From contig CANTEW010000003.1 of the NCBI GenBank assembly GCA_947652925.1, positions 1-64,000 of the forward strand: DNA of 64,000 bases. Direction: 5' to 3'. The notes under the pieces are model-generated. The model made no database searches. It saw only the letters and a list, made by a program, of their open reading frames with translations, and was not told the origin of the DNA. How positions within the stretch are numbered: the stretch's first letter is position 1; each line of letters starts with the position of its first letter. The position numbers were made by a program, and so were the translations under genes. Positions 16,449-26,117 of the stretch are shown one piece after another. This DNA is from an uncultured Lachnospiraceae bacterium. GTDB lineage: Bacteria > Bacillota > Clostridia > Lachnospirales > Lachnospiraceae.

Positions 16449-17087
16449 ATGCATGAGATATTGGAAAAGATCAAAAACATCGGCATCGTCCCGGTGGTGG
16501 CGTTGGACGATGTGAAAGACGCGCTGCCCCTGGCAAAAGCCCTGCAGGAAGGCGGGCTCCCCTGCGCGGAGATCACATTCCGCACAGGAGCGGCCGCGGA
16601 AGCCATACGCCTCATATCCCGGGAGTTTCCCCAGATGCTGGTGGGCGCCGGGACTGTGCTGACCACGGAGCAGGCAGACCAGGCGGTCGCTGCCGGGGCC
16701 AGATTCCTGGTCAGTCCCGGGTCTAATCTGCGGGTGATCAGGCACTGCCTGGACAAAGGTTATCTGTTCACGCCGGGCTGTTCCACTCCCAGCGATATGG
16801 AACAGGCTCTGGACAATGGTCTGGACGTGGTCAAATTCTTCCCGGCGGAACCGGCGGGGGGCCTGCAGATGATCAAGGCTCTGGCGGCTCCCTACAGGAA
16901 TGTGCAGTTCATGCCCACAGGCGGCATCACCCCCAAGAATGTGGGGGACTATCTGGAATACGACCGCATACTGGCCTGCGGCGGCACCTGGATGGTGAAA
17001 GAAGAAATGATAAAAGAAGGCGCTTTCGACAAGATCCGGCAGTTATCCCAGGAAGCGGCTAAGATCGTGAAGAAGAGCAGGGGGTAA
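16449..17087 (+). CDS. eda: KDPG/KHG aldolase
   Basis: A 212-residue class I aldolase that splits 2-keto-3-deoxy-6-phosphogluconate into pyruvate and glyceraldehyde-3-phosphate. Visible: the catalytic Glu in CAEITFRTG (about 42), the phosphate-binding LVGAGTVL, TPGCSTPSD, the Schiff-base Lys in DVVKFFPAE (about 132), and PTGGI. Length equals the family norm. It is the last step of the pathway and is followed six bases later by kdgK. The GGAG upstream of ATG 16449 lies within the end of the repeat region. Confidence 0.95.
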   Translation: MHEILEKIKNIGIVPVVALDDVKDALPLAKALQEGGLPCAEITFRTGAAAEAIRLISREFPQMLVGAGTVLTTEQADQAVAAGARFLVSPGSNLRVIRHCLDKGYLFTPGCSTPSDMEQALDNGLDVVKFFPAEPAGGLQMIKALAAPYRNVQFMPTGGITPKNVGDYLEYDRILACGGTWMVKEEMIKEGAFDKIRQLSQEAAKIVKKSRG

Positions 17088-17092
17088 AAGAG

Positions 17093-18118
17093 ATGGCGAA
17101 GAAAGTAGTGACTTTCGGGGAACTGATGCTGCGTCTGGCGCCGGAAGGGTATGAGCGGTTCGTCCAGGCAGAGAGGTACGGGGCCACTTACGGGGGCGGC
17201 GAAGCGAATGTGGCGGTGTCTCTGGCGAATTATGGGTTCCACGCCGTATTCGTGACAAAGCTCCCCGAGCATGAGATCGGGCAGGGCGGGGTCAACGCCC
17301 TGCGCAAGTTCGGTGTGGATACCTCCCATATCGTCCGGGGCGGCGAGCGGGTGGGGATCTATTTTCTGGAAAAAGGCGCGTCCCAGAGGCCGTCGAAAGT
17401 GATCTATGACCGGGCGGGTTCCGCTGTATGCTGTATGGAAAAGGGGGACCTGGACTGGAAAAAAGTCTTTGAAAAAGCAGATTGGTTCCATTTCACAGGG
17501 ATCACCCCTGCCTTAAATGACAATGTGGCGGGCATCTGCCTGGACGCATGCAAAGAGGCAAAAAAGGCCGGAGCCACCATATCCTGTGACCTGAATTACA
17601 GGAAGAAACTGTGGAGCAAGGAGAAGGCAGGACAGGTCATGGGCAGTCTGTGCGAGTACGTGGATGTGTGCATAGCCAACGAAGAAGACGCCGCGGACGT
17701 CTTCGGCATCCATGCGGCGGACACGGATGTGACCGCCGGGGAGGTCAGCCGGGAAGGATACAAAGATGTAGCCAGACAGCTGATGGAGCATTTCGGTTTC
17801 CAGAAAGTAGCCATCACCCTGCGGGAATCTCTGTCGGCCAACGACAACCTGTGGTCGGCCATGCTCTACGACGGAAAAGAATATCATTTCAGCAAAAAAT
17901 ACAGCATGCACATCGTAGACCGGGTGGGCGGAGGCGACAGTTTCGGCGGCGGGCTGATCGCGGCCTGTCTGAACGGCCGTGAACCCCATCAGGCCATAGA
18001 ATTCGCAGCAGCGGCCTCTTGTCTGAAGCATTCCATAGAAGGAGATTTTAACATGGTATCTTTGGAGGAGGTAGAGAGACTGGCCGGAGGCGACGCTTCA
18101 GGCCGGGTGCAGAGGTGA
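17093..18118 (+). CDS. kdgK: 2-keto-3-deoxygluconate kinase (PfkB family)
   Basis: A 341-residue PfkB/ribokinase-type kinase phosphorylating KDG to KDPG. N-terminal VVTFGELMLRLAPEGYERF and YGGGEANVAVSLANYG match KDG kinases, and the C-terminal signature is VDRVGGGDSFGGGLIAA with the catalytic Asp in GGGDSF (about 284). AAGAG precedes ATG 17093, six bases after eda, and uxaC follows seven bases downstream, so the genes form a tight operon. No lesion seen. Confidence 0.93.
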   Translation: MAKKVVTFGELMLRLAPEGYERFVQAERYGATYGGGEANVAVSLANYGFHAVFVTKLPEHEIGQGGVNALRKFGVDTSHIVRGGERVGIYFLEKGASQRPSKVIYDRAGSAVCCMEKGDLDWKKVFEKADWFHFTGITPALNDNVAGICLDACKEAKKAGATISCDLNYRKKLWSKEKAGQVMGSLCEYVDVCIANEEDAADVFGIHAADTDVTAGEVSREGYKDVARQLMEHFGFQKVAITLRESLSANDNLWSAMLYDGKEYHFSKKYSMHIVDRVGGGDSFGGGLIAACLNGREPHQAIEFAAAASCLKHSIEGDFNMVSLEEVERLAGGDASGRVQR

Positions 18119-18124
18119 CTGGAT

Positions 18125-19528
18125 ATGAAGAGATTTATGGATGAGGATTTTCTATTATCTACAGAGACCGCCCAAAGACTGTATCACAGATACGCCGCGC
18201 CCATGCCGATCCTGGACTACCACTGCCACATCAGCCCCCGGGAGATCTATGAGGACAGGGGATTTGACAACATCACCCAGGTCTGGCTGGGAGGGGACCA
18301 TTATAAATGGAGACAGATGCGTTCCAATGGTGTGGAAGAGCGGTACATCACAGGAGATGCCCCCGACCGGGAAAAATTCCAGAAATGGGCCCAGACTCTG
18401 GAGATGGCCATCGGCAATCCCCTGTATCATTGGAGCCATCTGGAACTGAGACGTTATTTCGGCTACGAAGGATGGCTGACCGGGGAGACGGCCCAGGAAG
18501 TGTGGGATCTATGCAACGCCAGGCTCCGCGCGGGCCTGACCCCACGGAAGATGATCCAGATGTCCCACGTGACGCTGCTGTGTACCACCGACGATCCGGC
18601 AGATCCACTGGACTGGCACCAGAAGATCGCCCGGGATGACAGCTTCCCGGTGCAGGTACTCCCCACATGGCGGCCCGACCGGGCCATGCACCTGGAGAAG
18701 GAAGATTATCTGAGATATCTCGAGATACTGGGGCAGGCGTCCGGCGTGGAGGTGGACAGCTTCGACGCATTGATAAGAGCGCTGCGAAAACGCATGGACT
18801 TTTTCGATTCTGTGGGATGTAAGATCTCCGACCATGGCCTTGCCTATATCATGTACGCCCCGGCCACGGAGAAGACAGTGGAAAAGATCTTCAAGAAAAG
18901 GCTCGCGGGCGGCAGCCTGTCCCCGGAAGAGGAACGGCAGTTTAAGACGGCTCTTATGCTGGTCCTGGGTAAAGAATATCATCAGAGAGGATGGGCCATG
19001 CAGCTCCATTACGGCGTAAAACGGGATAATAACGAGAAGATATTTAAAGAACTCGGTCCGGACGCGGGGATCGACTGTATCTATGACCATGCCCCGTCTG
19101 CGGACATGACTGGTCTCCTCAACGCCCTGGCCAGGGAAGACGCACTGCCCAGAACGATCATATATCCTTTAAACCCGGCGGACAACGCGGTGGTGGGGAC
19201 GGTGATCGGCTGTTTTCAGGACAGCAGCGTGGTGGGCAAGATCCAGCAGGGGAGCGCCTGGTGGTTCAACGACCACAGAGCGGGCATGGAGGAGCAGATG
19301 ATATCTCTGGCCAACCTGGGGCTTTTGGGAAATTTTATCGGGATGTTGACGGATTCCAGGAGTTTTCTCTCCTATACCCGGCATGAGTATTTCCGCAGGA
19401 TCTTGTGCGCTCTGATCGGAGGATGGGTAGAAAATGGAGGATATCCGGCAGACGAGAAAGCTCTTGAGCGGATCATCCGAGGGATCTCCTATGAAAATGC
19501 GGCGCGGTATTTTGGGTTTAAGATCTGA
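18125..19528 (+). CDS. uxaC: Uronate (glucuronate) isomerase
   Basis: A 467-residue UxaC of the amidohydrolase superfamily, converting D-glucuronate to D-fructuronate (and galacturonate to tagaturonate). Motifs: the metal-binding H-x-H in LDYHCHISPREIYEDRGF (about 28-45), MQLHYGVKRDNN, and C-terminal GMLTDSRSFLSYTRHEYFRRI. Length is as expected. It is the last gene of the operon, although it catalyses the first intracellular step; no uxaA or uxaB genes accompany it, so the operon is specialised for glucuronate. Confidence 0.95.
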   Translation: MKRFMDEDFLLSTETAQRLYHRYAAPMPILDYHCHISPREIYEDRGFDNITQVWLGGDHYKWRQMRSNGVEERYITGDAPDREKFQKWAQTLEMAIGNPLYHWSHLELRRYFGYEGWLTGETAQEVWDLCNARLRAGLTPRKMIQMSHVTLLCTTDDPADPLDWHQKIARDDSFPVQVLPTWRPDRAMHLEKEDYLRYLEILGQASGVEVDSFDALIRALRKRMDFFDSVGCKISDHGLAYIMYAPATEKTVEKIFKKRLAGGSLSPEEERQFKTALMLVLGKEYHQRGWAMQLHYGVKRDNNEKIFKELGPDAGIDCIYDHAPSADMTGLLNALAREDALPRTIIYPLNPADNAVVGTVIGCFQDSSVVGKIQQGSAWWFNDHRAGMEEQMISLANLGLLGNFIGMLTDSRSFLSYTRHEYFRRILCALIGGWVENGGYPADEKALERIIRGISYENAARYFGFKI

Positions 19529-19577
19529 ACTGTTCATGTATCAGATCCAATAGAACGTGTCTTCAGATACGATCAGG

Positions 19578-19613
19578 AAGGCGTTATCTTTGTGTATATG
19601 GAGATAACGCCTT
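19578..19613 (+). terminator. Hairpin after the glucuronate operon
   Basis: AAGGCGTTATCT and AGATAACGCCTT form a perfect 12-bp stem with a 12-base loop about 50 bases after uxaC. The downstream T-run is poor (TGTGG). The preceding AACGTGTCTTCAGA resembles a repeat-B end. Confidence 0.6.
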
Positions 19614-19633
19614 TGTGGTGGAGAGAAAAATAA

Positions 19634-19660
19634 TTAGCACTCGAGTATTGACAGTGCTAA
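19634..19660 (+). promoter_or_regulatory. CIRCE operator (HrcA binding site) of clpB
   Basis: TTAGCACTC, nine bases, CAGTGCTAA: the CIRCE consensus with a single mismatch (C for G at the start of the right arm). HrcA repressor binding here would place clpB in the class I heat-shock regulon. The right arm overlaps the promoter -35 box. Confidence 0.93.
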
Positions 19661-19676
19661 CAACAAGTGTTATAGT
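19648..19676 (+). promoter_or_regulatory. Sigma-A promoter of clpB
   Basis: A perfect -35 TTGACA (19648-19653) and a -10 TATAGT (19671-19676) are separated by 17 bp. The -35 box is embedded in the CIRCE element, which explains repression by occlusion. Transcription would start about 35 bases before the ATG. Confidence 0.9.
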
Positions 19677-19718
19677 TCTAATAGAACAAAGAGACCATGC
19701 AAGCATGGAGGGATCATT

Positions 19719-22316
19719 ATGAACATTGGGAGATTTACACAAAGATCGATACAGGCTGTCCAGGATCTGGAGAAGACCGCTTATGCATATGGAAATCAGG
19801 AGATCGAGCAGGAACATCTTATATACACACTATACCACCAGGAGGACAGTCTGATACGGAAGCTTCTGGAGAAGATGGAGATCCAGCCCCAGGCCTTTGA
19901 GGAGAGTCTGGATGCAGCGCTGGAGGCCCGGGTCAAAGTATCCGGTGGCAGCCTCCACTATGGACAGTATCTGAACAAAGCTCTCGTGGAGGCGGAAGAC
20001 GAGGCGACGCAGATGGGGGACGAATATGTTTCGGTGGAGCATCTATTCCTGTCACTGATCCGTCATGCGAGCCCTTCTGTGAAAAAACTATTCCAGGAGT
20101 ACGGTATCACGAAAGAACGGTTCCTGAAAGCGCTGTCCACAGTGCGGGGAAACCAGCGGGTGGTCAGCGATAATCCGGAAGCTACTTATGATACGCTGAA
20201 TAAATACGGACAAGACCTTGTGGAACGGGCCAGGGATCAGAAACTGGATCCGGTGATCGGGAGGGATGCGGAGATCCGGAACATCGTCCGTATCTTGTCC
20301 AGGAAAACGAAGAATAACCCTGTGCTGATCGGGGAGCCTGGCGTGGGCAAGACAGCGGCTGTGGAAGGGCTGGCTCAGCGTATCGTCCGGGGAGACGTGC
20401 CGGAAGGGCTGAAAAATAAGCGGATCTTCTCACTGGATATGGGTGCGCTGGTGGCCGGGGCAAAGTACCGGGGCGAATTTGAAGAGCGTCTGAAAGCGGT
20501 CCTGGAGGAAGTGAGAAAGAGCGAGGGGGAGATCATCCTCTTCATCGATGAGCTCCATCTGATCGTGGGAGCCGGCAAGACGGACGGTGCCATGGACGCG
20601 GGCAATATGTTAAAGCCTATGCTGGCGCGGGGGGAGCTGCATTGTATCGGCGCCACGACCCTGGATGAATACCGCCAGTATATCGAGAAGGACCCGGCTC
20701 TCGAGAGGCGGTTCCAGCCTGTCCTGGTGGATGAACCGTCGGTGGAAGATACTGTCTCCATCCTCAGAGGCCTGAAAGAGCGGTACGAAGTGTATCATGG
20801 GGTCAAGATCACAGACGGCGCGTTGGTGGCTGCTGCGGCATTGTCCCAGCGATACATCAGCGACCGTTTTTTACCGGATAAGGCCATCGACCTGGTGGAC
20901 GAAGCCTGTGCGCTGATCAAGACGGAGCTGGATTCCATGCCTACGGAACTGGATGAGATGTCCCGGAAGATCATGCAGATGGAGATCGAAGAGGCGGCGT
21001 TAAAGAAAGAAAACGACAGGCTCAGCCAGGACCGGCTGGTGGCTCTGCAGAAAGAGCTGGCTGATCACCGGGATGAGTTCAATTCCAGAAAAGTCCAGTG
21101 GGATAATGAGAGAGTATCTGTGGAAAAGGTGCAGAAGATCCGGGAGCGGATCGAGGATGTGAACCGCCAGATCGAGAAGGCCACGCAGCATTATGACCTG
21201 GAAAAGGTAAGCGAATTACAGTACGGTGAGCTTCCCAGGCTCCAGCAGGATCTGGAAGCTGCGGAAGAGCAGATGGCCCAGTCGGAACACAGCCTGCTCC
21301 ATGAACGTGTGACGGATGAGGAGATCGCCAGGATCATCTCCCGCTGGACGGGGATCCCTGTGGCAAAACTCACAGAGGGAGAGCGCAGCAAGATCCTGGG
21401 TCTGGAAGAGCAGCTCCATGAGCGGGTAGTGGGGCAGGACGAGGGTGTGAGAAAGGTCACAGACGCTATCCTCCGCTCCAAAGCAGGGATCAAAGACCCT
21501 ACAAAGCCCATCGGTTCATTCCTGTTCTTAGGCCCTACCGGTGTGGGCAAGACGGAGCTTGCCAAGACGCTTGCCGAGAGCCTGTTTGACGATGAGAACA
21601 ACATGGTGCGCATCGACATGAGCGAGTATATGGAAAAACATTCCGTATCCCGTCTGATCGGAGCGCCTCCCGGATATGTGGGGTATGAAGAAGGGGGACA
21701 GCTGACGGAGGCCGTCCGGCGGAAACCTTACAGCGTGGTCCTCTTTGATGAGATCGAGAAGGCCCATCCGGATGTGTTCAATGTACTCCTGCAGGTGCTG
21801 GACGACGGCAGGATCACAGATTCCCAGGGACGGACGGTGGACTTTAAGAACACCATACTGATCATGACGTCGAATATCGGCGCGGCGTATCTTCTGGATG
21901 GGATCGACAGCCAGGGCGAGATCCAAAAAGAGGCGTCGGATCTGGTGATGCAGGATCTGCGCAGCTATTTCCGCCCGGAATTTTTGAACCGTCTGGATGA
22001 AGTGATCTTATTTAGACCGCTGACAAAAGACCATATAGGACGGATCGTGGACCTGCTGGTGATGGACCTGGACCGCCGTCTGGCAGACCAGGAACTGACG
22101 TTGGAACTGACCGGGGAAGCCAAAGCGCATGTGGTGGAAAATGGCTACGATCCGGTATACGGCGCACGGCCGTTGAAACGCTACCTGCAGAAGACAGTGG
22201 AGACTCTGGCGGCCAAGAGTATCCTCTCGGGAAATGTGCGGGCGGGGGATACTCTTGTACTCGGTCTGGAAAACGGCCAGCTGTCGTGCAGTGTGCCATC
22301 CAGAGAGAAAGTGTAG
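19719..22316 (+). CDS. clpB: ATP-dependent disaggregase ClpB
   Basis: An 865-residue Hsp100 chaperone. A Clp N-domain (about 1-145) is followed by AAA+ domain 1 with Walker [11 protein letters not shown] and Walker [16 protein letters not shown]. The coiled-coil M-domain is at about 405-525, and AAA+ domain 2 has [19 protein letters not shown] and [15 protein letters not shown], then sensor-2 [14 protein letters not shown]. The M-domain and the absence of a ClpP-binding tripeptide loop mark it as ClpB rather than ClpC/ClpA. It rescues aggregated proteins with DnaK. Transcribed alone from a CIRCE-controlled promoter; GGAGG precedes ATG 19719. Confidence 0.97.
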   Translation: MNIGRFTQRSIQAVQDLEKTAYAYGNQEIEQEHLIYTLYHQEDSLIRKLLEKMEIQPQAFEESLDAALEARVKVSGGSLHYGQYLNKALVEAEDEATQMGDEYVSVEHLFLSLIRHASPSVKKLFQEYGITKERFLKALSTVRGNQRVVSDNPEATYDTLNKYGQDLVERARDQKLDPVIGRDAEIRNIVRILSRKTKNNPVLIGEPGVGKTAAVEGLAQRIVRGDVPEGLKNKRIFSLDMGALVAGAKYRGEFEERLKAVLEEVRKSEGEIILFIDELHLIVGAGKTDGAMDAGNMLKPMLARGELHCIGATTLDEYRQYIEKDPALERRFQPVLVDEPSVEDTVSILRGLKERYEVYHGVKITDGALVAAAALSQRYISDRFLPDKAIDLVDEACALIKTELDSMPTELDEMSRKIMQMEIEEAALKKENDRLSQDRLVALQKELADHRDEFNSRKVQWDNERVSVEKVQKIRERIEDVNRQIEKATQHYDLEKVSELQYGELPRLQQDLEAAEEQMAQSEHSLLHERVTDEEIARIISRWTGIPVAKLTEGERSKILGLEEQLHERVVGQDEGVRKVTDAILRSKAGIKDPTKPIGSFLFLGPTGVGKTELAKTLAESLFDDENNMVRIDMSEYMEKHSVSRLIGAPPGYVGYEEGGQLTEAVRRKPYSVVLFDEIEKAHPDVFNVLLQVLDDGRITDSQGRTVDFKNTILIMTSNIGAAYLLDGIDSQGEIQKEASDLVMQDLRSYFRPEFLNRLDEVILFRPLTKDHIGRIVDLLVMDLDRRLADQELTLELTGEAKAHVVENGYDPVYGARPLKRYLQKTVETLAAKSILSGNVRAGDTLVLGLENGQLSCSVPSREKV

Positions 22317-22338
22317 GCAGGACATGGGCATCAGTGTC

Positions 22339-22581
22339 CTATAATGTTGTCCTTTCCGGCCAGGAGCCGTCCTCCAGGGCGGCGATGATCAGTTTGCCTG
22401 CCAGCCGCATCTCGTCGATCCGTTCTTTCGTGTAGGAGGGGAGTTTTACAGTGGATACGCTCATGTCTTTTTTGGCGATCTGGAAACTCCCTTCTAATCC
22501 CGCTGTCCGCAGTAAGTCTGTATAGAGATAGACCACAACGTCTTCGTTTTCGGATTCCTTTTTACATACTAATTTTTTCAT
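22339..22581 (-). CDS. Small conserved-looking protein of unknown function
   Basis: An 80-residue acidic/basic mixed protein starting MKKLVCKKESENEDVVVYLY. ATG 22581 has AGGAGG about 11 bases upstream on the minus strand; a longer frame to 22647 lacks such a site. It has no membrane segment or signal peptide. It lies convergent with clpB and downstream of a repeat B copy. I do not recognise the family. The predicted alternation of strands and helices suggests a small folded domain. Confidence 0.55.
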   Translation of the reverse strand: MKKLVCKKESENEDVVVYLYTDLLRTAGLEGSFQIAKKDMSVSTVKLPSYTKERIDEMRLAGKLIIAALEDGSWPERTTL

Positions 22582-22652
22582 TTTGTATCTGTCCTCCTGT
22601 GTCTTATATCTTATCACTATTTGGAAGGATGATAGAGTTTTTTTCATCCTTT

Positions 22653-22812
22653 GAGCGTGTCTTAAAAATCATTCACGCCACCCGCACGCCCCACTTTGTG
22701 GTATATTTGGCCCGTATTCAGTTGCCGTAGCCCGCTACGCCGCCTTCATTCGGGACAGATCTCCCACAAATTGTGACGCACGGTTGACATAAAGCATTTT
22801 TCAGACACGCTC
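22653..22812. repeat. Repeat family B, copy 3 (160 bp)
   Basis: This copy is nearly base-for-base the same as the one at 6319-6478, with the same ends GAGCGTGTCTTAAA and CAGACACGCTC and the same inner segments (CCCCACTTTGTGGTATATTT; TAGCCCGCTACGCCGCC). The high identity over 16 kb suggests recent mobility. Confidence 0.9.
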
Positions 22813-22826
22813 TTCGGCTGTTATGA

Positions 22827-22868
22827 TAAAAGAGCGTAAGATCCTGATCGGTCGTCAGGAGCTTACGC
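22827..22868 (-). terminator. Terminator for the leftward two-component operon
   Basis: GCGTAAGATCCTGA and TCAGGAGCTTACGC form a 14-bp stem with one mismatch; on the minus strand it is followed by TCTTTTATC. It lies downstream of the histidine kinase gene. Between it and the kinase stop (22869-23146) I see no other feature. Confidence 0.6.
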
Positions 22869-23146
22869 CTTCTGATCGGATGGTATCCGGCTGCCTGGGA
22901 ACGATCACTCTTTTGCATTTTCTTTTCGTGCCAATAACATACGCCACTGAGTTTTCATAAGATCATTTACGGGATCTCTAATGATCTCTGCATCATTTGG
23001 CATATGATCACCGCCATTCTTAGATAGGGTGTTCAGATACGGAGCTGTCAGCTAACTTCATTATAACGGCCGATCTAAAAAGTGTAAAGTCTTATTTATC
23101 CGTGCGGTCTTCCAAGTTTTTGCCGGCTGCTCTTATAGAGGGGATC

Positions 23147-24859
23147 TCATTTTGTGATCGATACCTGGACGCCTTCCCGGGTATTTTTCAGCGTGATCTT
23201 CAGGTTGTGGAGCTGGAGGATCTTTTTTGTCAGGAATAGGCCCAGACCCATGTGTTTGTCTTTTGCGCTGCGGCTCTTATCGCCGCTGTAGAACATGTCG
23301 AAGACATGGGTGAGCTGTTCTTCTGTCAAAGGAGCCCCGGTATTGGTGATCGTGCAGCTTTTGGCATCTGTCCGGATCTGGATGCTGCCGTCTTGTATGT
23401 TGTAGATGAGCGCATTGGATAAAAGATTCCAGATGGCTTTAGACAGGTGATCGATATCCCCGTCTATGATGAAGTCTCCATGGCAGGCGTACTCTATCTG
23501 GATATCCTTTTCCTGCCGGATGGGTTCCAGGCGTTCCAGCTGCGTTCTGATCAGGCTGTATATGGAAACGGGTGTTTTTTGCAGGGGCAGGTGTTCGGAA
23601 TCCATTTTTGATACTTGGATCATCTCGGTCACCAACTGGTCGATCTCTTCGGTCTGGCTGATGATCTGGGCCAGATAATAGTCCCTCTTGTCCTCCATAT
23701 GATGTTCCTGGAGGTTTTCTGCGAAACCGCGGATGATGCTCAAAGGGGTCTTCAATTCGTGCGCTATGGCGTTTGTAAAATCCCGGCGCATATCTTCTGT
23801 GGCGGCGCGTTGTTCATAAGTCTTGTTTGTCACATAGAGGACTTTCACTATGCAGGTGAGCATCAATATCAGGCTGGCCAGATATACATATTTGAGATGG
23901 TCCATGGCGGCCAGCCAGGGATGGCTCTCAAAGAGCAGCGCAGCGTAACATACAGGCTTAAAGTCTCCGTCCACATCGCTCCAGATACTGGTATAGAGGA
24001 CATCTTTTGTCCGGATCGTATAAGTATCATCTGAGAAAGCGGCTAATGTCTGTTCGATCTTATCCTGGGAGATATCTATCTGTTTTTTGGATCCCTGGAG
24101 ATAGTCGCTTTTGTTCCATTTCAGCCATTGGTCGTATCCGCCGGACACCAGATAGGGGAACAGTATCTGGGCTTCACTTGTCTGGGCGGATGTTTTATCT
24201 GCACCGGGAGCGTTCCATTCCCATACGATCTTGCTGGCCGTCTCGACGTATTCTTTCCCTTGTACATTTTCATAGAGTTGGACGCAGTCGGTGACCGGAT
24301 CTGTGTATTCTTCTGATCCCTGCTGATCTGTGGGTCCCCAGGAGAGCTCTTGTACGAGGATCTGACGGAGGCTCTTGCCGTCTTTGGATGGGCATGTGGA
24401 AATGCGGTATTTGGGTGGGTCGCCTGAGAGACTGCCGTTGCCGCGGGATCGCTGCGCATATCCTGCCAGGATCTCTTTATCTTCGTCCGTAAGATGTTCT
24501 AGGGTGTATGTATCGGATAAAGAGCCGGATATCCAGATACGGTCTTCTGCTTTGGCCAGGAGGGTCCCGTCCGTCTGGTAAAATGCAAGGGAAAATCGTT
24601 GGAACTGCCCGGATGTCTCTGCGGACATTATCTGTGAAGCGATATAGCTGTAATACGCGCCGTCTGTTTTGTCTCCTGTATCTTCCAGGTCGCTTTCTAC
24701 CTGGCGCTGGATGGAAGAAAGGTGCTGCGCGGCGTTTTCTTTGAACTCATCTGCGAATTTTATCTCCATCAGATAGGTTGCGAGTCCCATGCTCATCAGA
24801 TAGAGGACGGTAAATCCTGTTATGATCGGACGCCAAAACTTTTTCTTTTTTTTTCTCAT
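23147..24859 (-). CDS. Membrane sensor histidine kinase
   Basis: A 570-residue sensor kinase. A basic N-terminus precedes TM1 (about 10-30); a large extracytoplasmic sensor region (about 31-318) follows, then TM2 (about 320-343). The HisKA box AHELKTPLSIIRGFAENL has the phospho-acceptor His near 366; the HATPase domain has N-box AIWNLLSNALIYN and G-box MGLGLFLTKKIL. The ATG at 24859 overlaps the response regulator stop (ATGA), with GGAGGT upstream, so the two are translationally coupled. The ligand is unknown. No target gene is obvious; the nearest neighbour upstream is a repeat C copy. Confidence 0.9.
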   Translation of the reverse strand: MRKKKKKFWRPIITGFTVLYLMSMGLATYLMEIKFADEFKENAAQHLSSIQRQVESDLEDTGDKTDGAYYSYIASQIMSAETSGQFQRFSLAFYQTDGTLLAKAEDRIWISGSLSDTYTLEHLTDEDKEILAGYAQRSRGNGSLSGDPPKYRISTCPSKDGKSLRQILVQELSWGPTDQQGSEEYTDPVTDCVQLYENVQGKEYVETASKIVWEWNAPGADKTSAQTSEAQILFPYLVSGGYDQWLKWNKSDYLQGSKKQIDISQDKIEQTLAAFSDDTYTIRTKDVLYTSIWSDVDGDFKPVCYAALLFESHPWLAAMDHLKYVYLASLILMLTCIVKVLYVTNKTYEQRAATEDMRRDFTNAIAHELKTPLSIIRGFAENLQEHHMEDKRDYYLAQIISQTEEIDQLVTEMIQVSKMDSEHLPLQKTPVSIYSLIRTQLERLEPIRQEKDIQIEYACHGDFIIDGDIDHLSKAIWNLLSNALIYNIQDGSIQIRTDAKSCTITNTGAPLTEEQLTHVFDMFYSGDKSRSAKDKHMGLGLFLTKKILQLHNLKITLKNTREGVQVSITK

Positions 24860-25530
24860 TTCTCTACCTCCATGCGGTATCCGTATTTTCGTACTGTGTG
24901 TATGGCGCATCCGCAGGCGCCGAGAGCTTTCCGCAGCTTCTTGATGTGATTGTCCACCACCCGTTCGTTGCCGTCGAAGTCATATCCCCAGAAACGGATC
25001 AAGAGCTGTTCCCGGCTGAAGATCCGTCTGGGATTCTCCAGGAAAAAGAGCAGCATTTCGTATTCTTTTGGCGGGAGACTGACTTTTTTGTCCTGGATCC
25101 ATATCTCATGGGTGGACAGGTCGATCTCCAACGAGCCTGCGCACAGATGTTTTTCTGTAGTCTTTTCCTGGCAGCGTTTGAGGAGAGCTTGGGCTTTGGC
25201 GTGCAGGATGGGCAGGGAGAAGGGTTTGGTGACATAATCGTCGGCTCCAAGGGCGTAGCCGTTCAGCCCGTCTTCTTCCATGACCCGTGCTGTGATGAAG
25301 ATGATAGGGATGTCACTGTCCTCCCGGATCTTCCGGCATACGGTAAATCCGTCCATCCCAGGCATCATCACATCCAGGAGGATCAGATGGAAGCTGCCCT
25401 GTTTCATGATCCCCAGCGCTTCCGCTCCTGTGCCGGCAGCTTGTACATGCCAGCCTTTGCTCACAAAATAGTCTGAGATGGCTTCCTGCATGAGGGTGTC
25501 ATCTTCTACGACGAGGAGTCTGTGTTCCAT
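24856..25530 (-). CDS. OmpR/PhoB-family response regulator
   Basis: A 224-residue response regulator. The receiver domain has the acidic pair in VVEDD (residues 6-10), the phospho-acceptor Asp in ILLDVMMPGMDGF (about 51) and the conserved Lys in VTKPFSLP; a C-terminal winged-helix domain ends RTVRKYGYRME. The start at 25530 (MEHRLLVVEDD) has AAGAGGT upstream; a longer frame to 25569 lacks one. It is first in the operon with the kinase gene. Confidence 0.93.
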   Translation of the reverse strand: MEHRLLVVEDDTLMQEAISDYFVSKGWHVQAAGTGAEALGIMKQGSFHLILLDVMMPGMDGFTVCRKIREDSDIPIIFITARVMEEDGLNGYALGADDYVTKPFSLPILHAKAQALLKRCQEKTTEKHLCAGSLEIDLSTHEIWIQDKKVSLPPKEYEMLLFFLENPRRIFSREQLLIRFWGYDFDGNERVVDNHIKKLRKALGACGCAIHTVRKYGYRMEVEK

Positions 25531-25593
25531 AGTTTGATACCTCTTTTCGTGATGGTCATGCCGTGCCACATTTTTTACGATAGTATGGCTATT

Positions 25594-25801
25594 GTATCAA
25601 CAAGTTGACTTCTGTATCGATCGTATCGCCTATTTTGCCATCTGCCGCGTTGATCTACACTTCGTTCCGGTCCGGGCTGAACATGTGCCACTGGCACATA
25701 GTACCGTTGATCGCCATAGTCACCGCTGCGCCTCATCCCTCCGCTTTGCACAGTGACGAGATATCCGGCACACTTTATTACAGAGATCAGCTTGTTGATA
25801 C
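25594..25801. repeat. Repeat family C, copy 2 (208 bp, inverted relative to copy 1)
   Basis: GTATCAACAAGTTGACTTCTG at one end and CAGAGATCAGCTTGTTGATAC at the other give terminal inverted repeats of about 22 bp. Internal sequence, including TGTGCCACTGGCACA, matches the reverse complement of 6483-6690, and the length is identical. It sits in the promoter region of the two-component operon. Confidence 0.85.
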
Positions 25802-26020
25802 CTATGGCAGGGGGTTCTCTTTGTTCCTGCGTTTATCTTATCATCTGCGTGTATCTTTTTTGTATCCATTTTATCAATTTTTTAAATGTTGCCAATGGAT
25901 CGATGACTGGTCGGACAGATGGGACCTGTGATCCATGGATAAATATTATACGACTAATCTATTATAAGGAAATTTATATGATCTATAAATATTAATAAAG
26001 TATAAAATTACCAAAAAACC

Positions 26021-26049
26021 TTGTATATTATGATGTAAGAGCATATAAT
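26021..26049 (+). promoter_or_regulatory. Promoter of the marR-ABC exporter operon
   Basis: TTGTAT (26021-26026) and a consensus TATAAT (26044-26049) are 17 bp apart in an AT-rich stretch. The -10 lies about 70 bases before the MarR start codon and just before the palindrome at 26073-26097. Confidence 0.7.
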
Positions 26050-26072
26050 AAGATTATTCGACTAATCAAATG

Positions 26073-26097
26073 GATCCAAATATCTTCCATTTGGATC
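26073..26097. promoter_or_regulatory. Candidate MarR operator
   Basis: GATCCAAAT, seven bases, ATTTGGATC: a perfect 9-bp inverted repeat between the -10 box and the marR gene. Its position downstream of the promoter fits autorepression by the adjacent MarR protein. Confidence 0.55.
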
Positions 26098-26117
26098 ATA
26101 GAAGATGAGGTGATAAT

